Source: Allomuricauda sp. CAU 1633
GTDB taxonomy: Bacteria; Bacteroidota; Bacteroidia; Flavobacteriales; Flavobacteriaceae
Direction of reading: 5' to 3'
DNA: 64,000 nucleotides
Assembly (NCBI RefSeq): GCF_017313225.1
Contig: NZ_JAFLNE010000002.1
Span: 558,001 to 622,000, forward strand
Of the stretch, positions 58,376 to 64,000 are shown in pieces; the stretch's first letter is position 1, and each line of letters begins with the position of its first letter. The notes under the pieces were generated by a model that was not told where the DNA came from, did no database searches, and saw only the letters and a list, made by a program, of their open reading frames with translations. The position numbers and the translations under genes are program-made.

Positions 58376-59899
58376 ATGGATATTAAGAAATACACAAAGT
58401 GGTTCTTTCCATTGACCCTTGCAGTATCGATCTTTGGCATTTTTTATGTGATTTTATTCTTCCCCAAGAGAGATCGACAGATGGTTCGTGTTGAGGATGA
58501 ATATCAAATGTATTGTGGCAGTTGTCACATCGCTCCCGAACCGTCCAATGTTCCAAAGGGCATTTGGGAAGAGAACGTTTTACCCGAAATGGCCGCGCGG
58601 ATGGGATATCGCTATAACGATTTCAATCCATACAAGTATTCGATTGAAGAGAATCATTATGTTCGACTGAGCAATGCATATCCGGATAGGCCCATCTTGG
58701 ACAGTGTGACATGGGAACGGTTGCGGGATTATATTCTAAGTCAGGCTCCGGATAGTGTTCCCAACGTGCCGATACGAAAGGGGCGGGCCTCGAAACTTGT
58801 TCAATTTGATGCCACGCCAAGGAAATTGGGCATGGGTCCTTCCGGTGGCATCGTAAATATTGGATTTGATACTGTAAATGGGAGAGTGTTCATCGGGGAT
58901 GTGTTCGGTCAGGTACTTGAATGGGAGAAACTATCGCCCATAGCCGAAATTTTTGAATCACCTGTAGTTTCAACGGTCCTTGGGCAGGATACCCTTTATA
59001 TCACGGAATTGGGGAAAATGGGACCAAGTGAGATTCCAAAAGGGAAGATGCACCGCGCCAATAGTGGGGTCATCCCTGGAATGGAAAAATTGCATAGACC
59101 CGTTTACAGTCAAGTGGTTGATTTGAACGGAGATGGCCAAAATGAGATACTTGTTTGTGAGTTTGGGCACCATACAGGAGAACTTTCCCTATTTGTAAAA
59201 AAAGATTCAACATTCACCAAGAACACATTGATGCCATTGCCAGGTGCCATTAAAGTGGATGTATTGGATATTGACGGTGATGGGAAAAAAGATATCATGG
59301 CACTGTTTTCCCAAGGCAGGGAAGGATTATATGCTTTTGTCCAAAAAGATGACTTACAGTTTGATGTTGAGCGGTTGATTGGGCTTTCCCCCGAATTTGG
59401 CCTTAGTTGGTTCTCCTTGTTGGATTATAATAAAGATGGTCATTTTGATATTGTCACGGCCAATGGGGACAATGCAGATTATTCCAATTTCCTAAAACCG
59501 TACCATGGGATCCGATTGTACTTGAACAATGGTGAAAACCAATTCACCGAAAAGTGGTTTTTCCCCATTAATGGTGCGACCCGGGTCTTGGCGGATGATT
59601 TTGACCTGGACGGTGACATTGATTTTGCAGCCATGTCATTCTTTCCGGATTTTGAAAACAATCCCGAGGAGGGATTTGTTTACCTTGAAAATCAGGATCC
59701 CTTTTCCTATAGCTTTACACCCTATGTTACTGAAAAGGCAAAGACCGGGAATTGGCTTGTCATGGATAAGGGAGACTTTGATAAAGACGGGGATGTTGAC
59801 CTTATGTTGGGAAACTTTAATATGTTGAAGAGCCTATCATTTAGGGAAGAAAATGATTTTGACATTTTATATCTTGAAAATAGGACAATCCAAAAATAG
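58376..59899 (+). CDS. FG-GAP repeat protein with N-terminal c-type haem motif
   Basis: 507 residues from the ATG at 58376; an in-frame TTG at 58364 is less likely. One N-terminal membrane segment (about 9-30) is followed by MYCGSCHIAPEP, a CxxCH haem-attachment site (about 45-49), then WEENVLPEMAARMGY. The rest is a beta-propeller of FG-GAP/VCBS repeats with calcium-binding DxNxDGxxE loops (VDLNGDGQNE, LDIDGDGKKD, LDYNKDGHFD, FDLDGDIDF, GDFDKDGDVD). It probably faces the periplasm and may carry electrons for the neighbouring oxidoreductases. Confidence 0.85.
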   Translation: MDIKKYTKWFFPLTLAVSIFGIFYVILFFPKRDRQMVRVEDEYQMYCGSCHIAPEPSNVPKGIWEENVLPEMAARMGYRYNDFNPYKYSIEENHYVRLSNAYPDRPILDSVTWERLRDYILSQAPDSVPNVPIRKGRASKLVQFDATPRKLGMGPSGGIVNIGFDTVNGRVFIGDVFGQVLEWEKLSPIAEIFESPVVSTVLGQDTLYITELGKMGPSEIPKGKMHRANSGVIPGMEKLHRPVYSQVVDLNGDGQNEILVCEFGHHTGELSLFVKKDSTFTKNTLMPLPGAIKVDVLDIDGDGKKDIMALFSQGREGLYAFVQKDDLQFDVERLIGLSPEFGLSWFSLLDYNKDGHFDIVTANGDNADYSNFLKPYHGIRLYLNNGENQFTEKWFFPINGATRVLADDFDLDGDIDFAAMSFFPDFENNPEEGFVYLENQDPFSYSFTPYVTEKAKTGNWLVMDKGDFDKDGDVDLMLGNFNMLKSLSFREENDFDILYLENRTIQK

Positions 59900-59937
59900 C
59901 TGTAATTGGATTTACACTTCCATGGTTCATGCTTCCT

Positions 59938-60657
59938 TCAAGTCAACAGGTTTCCATCTTGATCCCATTCCGCGACAGTGTTCCGTTGGCTTTGATCCAC
60001 GCATTTTGCCAACCACTCCTCGTCATAGGAAATACCATGTTGGGCCAGGATATCGTCGGGAACACCATCCCATACATTGGGCGTATTGCCCTGATACCCC
60101 AATTCCTCAATTCCTATTTTGGAGGTGTAATATCCCGTCAAGGTAAGATTTCGCAAAAGGGAAAAGAACTGTTTTTCGAGAGGTTGCTCTTCATTTGGTA
60201 TCGCCGGGTCCGGATAGGCAATCGAATCCAAGAGGGCTTCCTGTTGCTCCAGTGTTGCCAATTTAAATGGGGTGTTATGGTCAACATTGCACCTATGGTC
60301 CAACCACATCAGACCCCCTCTCAAGGGAATCTGCATTTCTGGGATATCTTTGGACATGAACTCTATGAATTCCGCAACGTTGGCATCCGTTGCACTTTGC
60401 AATCCTTGGTCTTGATCGGCGGGGAGAATCAGGTCACAAAGTATGGTGATGGTCTCCATCTCATGCGCATTGAAGAATGTTTCCCCAAAGAGTTCATCGT
60501 CATAAGCTTTTTCCTCTGGTGTCCTTCCATAAGTGTATTTTGGGGATTCAATGATTTCATTGTCCGCACTAATCATATCGGGTTTGCACCCGTGGGCCGC
60601 CAAACCTGTTGCAACTCCACCGAATATGATCGATTTTAAACTTTTTCTCCTATCCAT
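59938..60657 (-). CDS. Gluconate 2-dehydrogenase subunit 3-like protein
   Basis: 239 residues. The start MDRRKSLKSIIFGGVATGLAAHGC has a twin-arginine-like signal that may end in a lipobox Cys24. The body carries LCDLILPADQDQGLQSATDANVAEFIEFM (about 72-100) and LFFSLLRNLTLTGYYTSKIGIEELGYQGN-like sequence (near 165-192), typical of the gluconate 2-dehydrogenase subunit 3 family. It acts as a partner and export escort of a GMC flavoprotein; the GMC gene lies 3 bases upstream on the same strand. Confidence 0.9.
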   Translation of the reverse strand: MDRRKSLKSIIFGGVATGLAAHGCKPDMISADNEIIESPKYTYGRTPEEKAYDDELFGETFFNAHEMETITILCDLILPADQDQGLQSATDANVAEFIEFMSKDIPEMQIPLRGGLMWLDHRCNVDHNTPFKLATLEQQEALLDSIAYPDPAIPNEEQPLEKQFFSLLRNLTLTGYYTSKIGIEELGYQGNTPNVWDGVPDDILAQHGISYDEEWLAKCVDQSQRNTVAEWDQDGNLLT

Positions 60658-60660
60658 TTT

Positions 60661-62382
60661 TTAGATGTTCTGCTGTTTCAGTTGTTCCACAATATAGTCA
60701 GAGGTTCTCCATGAGAGTGCCAAGATGGTCCATGTGGGATTCTTGTCCGCTTGGGATACAAAAGGCCCGGCATCCACGATAAAGACGTTGTCCACATCGT
60801 GCAATTGTTGATATCTGTTGACCACTGAGGTCTTTTCATCATCACCCATACGGGTGGTGCCCACTTCATGGATTATCATACCCGGGGCCTCGATACCGAA
60901 GTTTTGCTCCTTGCCAGGTCTTTCGCCCAAGGGTTCTGCGCCCATGTTGTGGAAGATTTCTTCAAATGTGTCATGCATGTGCTTCACTTGCTTGATTTCA
61001 TTGTCGGTCCATTGATAGTTGAACTTGAGAACGGGTATGCCGAATTCATCAACTTTTGTGTTGTCAATTTCACAGTAGTTGCCTTTCTGCGGTATCGATT
61101 CCCCCCTTCCCGACATTCCCACGATGGAGCCATAATACTTTTTGACATCTTTTCGCAAACTATTTCCGTAACCGCCTACCTTGAGATCAAAGAATGTATT
61201 GAATTCGTTTGGATCGAAACCAAAACCATAAGCCGGCATCTTCATGCCTCCCCATATCTCCAGATGGTAGCCCCTTGGAAAATCCAAGTTCTTATTGTCC
61301 AACCACCAAGGTGTGTAGATGTGCATGCCCCCAACACCATCCTCATTGTAGCTTGGTTTTCTGTTCATGAGATCGGGGACAAAACTAGCGCGGCCTGTCC
61401 CGGTGGAATCATGGAGGTACTTCCCGACAATATCACTGCCATTGCCCAAACCATTTGGATGCTGTCTGCTCTTGGAATTCAAAAGTATTCTTGCGGTGCT
61501 GCATGCAGATGCGGCCAACACCACTATTTTTCCCCTTAATTTGTATTCCTTCCTGTCCTCCTTGTTGATGTAGGAAACCCCTGTGGCTTTTCCTTCGTGG
61601 TCCGTAGTGACCTCACGGACCATACAGTTCACGAAAAGGTCCACCTGGCCACCATTCTTTTGGGCCGGGAATATCAAACAAGTGCCTGCGGAAAAATCAG
61701 CGTAGACCTGGCAGGCCCTTGAGCATTGCCCACAGTAAAAACAGACCCCCCTGTCATTATTGATTCTCTTGGTAAGCATGGACATCCTAGAAGGATACAC
61801 CGGAATATTCGATTTTTTTGCGCCTTTTATAAAGAAGAGTTCATGTAACCTTGGTTTTGGGGGAGGGAGGAAGAACCCATCAGGGTCGTTGGGCAAACCT
61901 TCGTTGGTCCCGAAGACACCGATCAATTTATCCACCTTGTCGTAATAGGGTTTTACATCCTCATATCCAATGGGCCAATTCTCTCCCAGACCGTCATGGT
62001 CCTTTCCCCTGAAATCCCGTGGACCAAAACGGAGCGAAATCCGCCCCCAATGGTTGGTACGTCCGCCCAACATCCGTGAGCGGAACCATCTGAAATTGCT
62101 GTTCTCGGCATTTGTGTAAGGTTCCCCCTCTATATCCCATCCTCCATAGGCTGAGTCGAAATCACCAAATGGCCTCTTTGTGTTCGCGCCTCTCCTTGGA
62201 GACTCATAGGGCCACTTCATTTGGGTTCTTTGTTCGGGGTCTGCTGGATCAAAGAAGGGGCCGGCCTCGACAACGGCCACCTTCAGTCCGGCCTCCGAGA
62301 GAATTTTAGTCGCCATTCCACCTCCTGCACCCGAGCCTACAATGATGACATCGTAGACAACGGTAGATTCTATTATCTGCAC
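60661..62382 (-). CDS. GMC-family FAD oxidoreductase, GTG start
   Basis: 573 residues from a GTG at 62382 (MQIIESTVVYDVIIVGSGAGG); the frame is open further upstream but that part is AT-rich and unlike the family. The Rossmann FAD motif is GSGAGGG (16-22). A Cys-rich loop CFYCGQCSRAC (near 220) recalls gluconate/fructose dehydrogenase-type members. The C-terminal active-site region is HEVGTTRMG and NPTWTILALSWRTSDYI. With the subunit-3 protein it should oxidise a sugar or sugar alcohol in the periplasm. The signal sequence is carried by the partner protein. Confidence 0.9.
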   Translation of the reverse strand: MQIIESTVVYDVIIVGSGAGGGMATKILSEAGLKVAVVEAGPFFDPADPEQRTQMKWPYESPRRGANTKRPFGDFDSAYGGWDIEGEPYTNAENSNFRWFRSRMLGGRTNHWGRISLRFGPRDFRGKDHDGLGENWPIGYEDVKPYYDKVDKLIGVFGTNEGLPNDPDGFFLPPPKPRLHELFFIKGAKKSNIPVYPSRMSMLTKRINNDRGVCFYCGQCSRACQVYADFSAGTCLIFPAQKNGGQVDLFVNCMVREVTTDHEGKATGVSYINKEDRKEYKLRGKIVVLAASACSTARILLNSKSRQHPNGLGNGSDIVGKYLHDSTGTGRASFVPDLMNRKPSYNEDGVGGMHIYTPWWLDNKNLDFPRGYHLEIWGGMKMPAYGFGFDPNEFNTFFDLKVGGYGNSLRKDVKKYYGSIVGMSGRGESIPQKGNYCEIDNTKVDEFGIPVLKFNYQWTDNEIKQVKHMHDTFEEIFHNMGAEPLGERPGKEQNFGIEAPGMIIHEVGTTRMGDDEKTSVVNRYQQLHDVDNVFIVDAGPFVSQADKNPTWTILALSWRTSDYIVEQLKQQNI

Positions 62383-62863
62383 TAATTGTTTATTTTTTTG
62401 CCAAAGTATAAAAATATGAAGGGAACTAATGTCGATTTCTTTATATCTGAACAAAAATGTTAATAGAATGACAAAATAGTTGTAAGAGAGCTGATGGACA
62501 AGCCATATTTTCCAACAGGGAAAATTCCCGTTCACAACGTATTGGGAGAGAATCTTCTGGAAAATTTGTTTGTAACGGTTCCGGTAGGTTGAAAATTTGG
62601 AGGTTATTTGACCGCATTATGGATTAGATATTCTCTTTTTTTTTGCAAACGTTTGGATCTGGGGTTTTTAATCAATAAAGATGGGGCAATTCAAGAGTCA
62701 ACGAAGAATGGCTCAATAAAGACTCGAAATTGAGGTGAACTCCCGTACGGTTGGACGCTGTCAACGAGGTGGGATCTTGTGGAACGGTTGAACAGAAAAC
62801 TTTGTTATTTTTATAGGAAACGCAACGGCAAATTGGTTCGGGTGTTTCCGATTTGATGAGGAA
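62383..62863. other. 481-base divergent promoter region with LacI-like operator
   Basis: It lies between the GMC gene (minus) and the small membrane protein/mannonate dehydratase operon (plus). It contains the palindrome CAAACGTTTG at 62646-62655 and no plausible gene. Confidence 0.6.
62646..62655. promoter_or_regulatory. LacI/GntR-like palindromic operator CAAACGTTTG
   Basis: A perfect 10-bp palindrome with a central CG, preceded by a T-run and G (TTTTTTTTTGCAAACGTTTGG). LacI-family regulators commonly bind such CG-centred sites; none is encoded in the window. Confidence 0.45.
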
Positions 62864-63064
62864 ATGGAAAAAAGAAAAGTATGGTTGTTCGGGGCCATTA
62901 ACTGCTTTTTGGTCACCGGATTTATAGGGACCATGTTGTTGGCCTTAAAACAAAACCGCTGGGAACGGCAAGGTCATTCGGTATGGGGAATGCCATATGG
63001 CGTTTCCATGTTATTGCAGGACAGTGGCGTAAGGCCAGATAAATTATTGATAATCAACAAATAG
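62864..63064 (+). CDS. Small single-helix membrane protein
   Basis: 66 residues. One membrane helix (about 8-28, LFGAINCFLVTGFIGTMLLAL) and a short exported tail (GHSVWGMPYGVSMLLQDSGVRP). I do not know the family. Its TAG stop abuts the ATG of the mannonate dehydratase-like gene with no spacer, and an A/G-rich stretch (GATGAGGAA) precedes its own start, so it is probably translated and coupled to the enzyme. Confidence 0.6.
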   Translation: MEKRKVWLFGAINCFLVTGFIGTMLLALKQNRWERQGHSVWGMPYGVSMLLQDSGVRPDKLLIINK

Positions 63065-64000
63065 ATGAAGAAAAATCGGAGAAGTTTCATAAAAAAGAGT
63101 GCCTCGATGGCAACCATGGCCTCCTTAGGGGGTATTGCATATTCCCGTACATGGGAAGGGCACCAAGCACCAAAAACGTTAAAACAAACTGCGGAATTGA
63201 ACGAACTTTCAAAGGATGCAGGGATAGAAATGAGCAACGCGTACTTCTGGGGAATGGAAGACCATGCCTATTTAATAGAATTGGCGAAACAGATGGGTGC
63301 TTATGGCGCAGTGGCCGGGATAGATGGAAGACTCTTTAAGAATCCTGGCGGAAACCCCTGGGAATACGAATCTATAAAAGATGTGGTGGATGCCTGGAAA
63401 TCCGTTGGGCTCAAGTATAATGTAGTGGAAGGCCCCCCATCTTTGGGCAATAAAACAAAACTTGGCTTGGAAGGAAAGGATGAAGAAATAGAGAACTTCA
63501 TCACCTTTATGAAGAACCTCAAAAAAGCTGGGGTGGATGTGATCTGCTACAACTGGATGCCGGTCATTAGTTGGGCGAGGACCGACATGGCCAGACCGGG
63601 AAGGGGCGGGGCCCTCATGACCGCCTTTGATTATGATGCGGTAAAGGACAAACCTTTGACCGAATATGGAGAATTCACCAAGGAGACACTTTGGGATAAC
63701 CTAGAATATTTCCTAAAGGCAGTGGTCCCAGAGGCAGGGCAGATCGATATGAAGTTGGCCTTGCACCCAGATGATCCACAAGTGCACAGCATACAGGGAA
63801 TCCCCCGGATCATGAACACTGTGGAGAATTTTGATCGAATGTTGGACATCGTTCCAAGCGATTATAATGGAATTACCATGTGCCAGGGAAACTTTTCTCT
63901 AATGGGACCTGATATCCCAACATTGATCAGGCGATGGGGAAAAGCAGGTAAAATACACTTTGTACATTTTAGAAATGTCAGGGAACTCAGCGGTGAACTG
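63065..64000 (+). CDS. Exported mannonate dehydratase-like protein (UxuA family), 5' part
   Basis: 312 codons are visible; the gene runs off the window. The N-terminus MKKNRRSFIKKSASMATMASLGG is a twin-arginine-type signal, unusual for UxuA, which is normally cytoplasmic. UxuA family marks include CYNWMPVISWARTDMARPGRGG-like sequence (near 162-182), KLALHPDDPQVHSIQGIPRIM (near 238-258), GITMCQGNFSLMG and IHFVHFRNV. UxuA dehydrates D-mannonate to 2-keto-3-deoxygluconate; an exported version may act on another sugar acid and would fit with the periplasmic oxidoreductases next door. Confidence 0.85.
   Translation, partial: MKKNRRSFIKKSASMATMASLGGIAYSRTWEGHQAPKTLKQTAELNELSKDAGIEMSNAYFWGMEDHAYLIELAKQMGAYGAVAGIDGRLFKNPGGNPWEYESIKDVVDAWKSVGLKYNVVEGPPSLGNKTKLGLEGKDEEIENFITFMKNLKKAGVDVICYNWMPVISWARTDMARPGRGGALMTAFDYDAVKDKPLTEYGEFTKETLWDNLEYFLKAVVPEAGQIDMKLALHPDDPQVHSIQGIPRIMNTVENFDRMLDIVPSDYNGITMCQGNFSLMGPDIPTLIRRWGKAGKIHFVHFRNVRELSGEL

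Noticed and set aside
62383-62535. N-terminal extension of the GMC oxidoreductase
   Set aside because: The extension is AT-rich, unlike the family, and a GTG at 62382 gives the normal start before the FAD motif.

Overview
The window looks like a chromosomal segment from a marine Flavobacteriaceae bacterium (Bacteroidota; Muricauda/Flagellimonas-like is my guess). The signs are a giant SprB-repeat adhesin with a type B T9SS sorting domain, SusC/SusD pairs, Bacteroidota-type TAnnTTTG promoter boxes, and Bacteroides-style tra, rteC and bfmA genes. No sequence search was run; family names are recognised from motifs, gene order and memory of the families.

Left flank (1-10.5 kb): the 3' end of murQ, a convergent PQQ-type sugar dehydrogenase lipoprotein, a 2762-residue secreted SprB-repeat protein, a 99-residue unknown protein and tRNA-Pro(GGG). 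An 11-bp piece of the tRNA 5' end is duplicated 120 bp upstream.

Centre (about 10.5-56.55 kb): an integrative and conjugative element (ICE) inserted at the tRNA-Pro T-loop. From left to right it carries: a tyrosine integrase; an AbiE-type toxin-antitoxin pair; a ParB-like protein; a YedK / Pol IV / DnaE mutagenesis cassette; SSB and a RadC-like protein; a possible oriT; BfmA-like, DUF5712-like relaxase and coupling ATPase genes; a HindVP-like restriction-modification module with an XRE regulator; a cargo block; an RteC regulator with an excisionase-like gene, a replication-type protein and an ATPase; a membrane-patatin operon; and a compact traE-to-traN type IV secretion operon. A 10-bp direct repeat of the tRNA T-loop (10523 and 56544) brackets the element.

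The cargo block (30.7-44.3 kb) is the most interesting part. SusC, SusD and a secreted zinc metalloprotease face a minus-strand operon encoding a MauE/DoxX redox membrane protein, a membrane-anchored propeller-like protein and a small exported four-cysteine peptide (DUF6520-like). Next come a PAS/AraC regulator with a small STAS-like partner and, divergently, an alpha-oxoamine synthase fused to a GNAT-like acyltransferase in an operon with rteC. Tandem 21-bp direct repeats, which look like AraC sites, lie upstream of both the MauE operon and the synthase-rteC operon. This predicts one regulon that joins peptide/redox cargo, a small-molecule or lipid synthase and ICE excision. Two identical 20-bp palindromes between rteC and the excisionase gene are the likely RteC targets.

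Right flank (56.9-64 kb): a carbohydrate-oxidation neighbourhood with a sialate O-acetylesterase-type esterase, an FG-GAP protein with a c-type haem motif, a GMC oxidoreductase with its gluconate-dehydrogenase subunit-3-like partner, a small membrane protein, and the start of an exported mannonate dehydratase-like protein that runs off the window.
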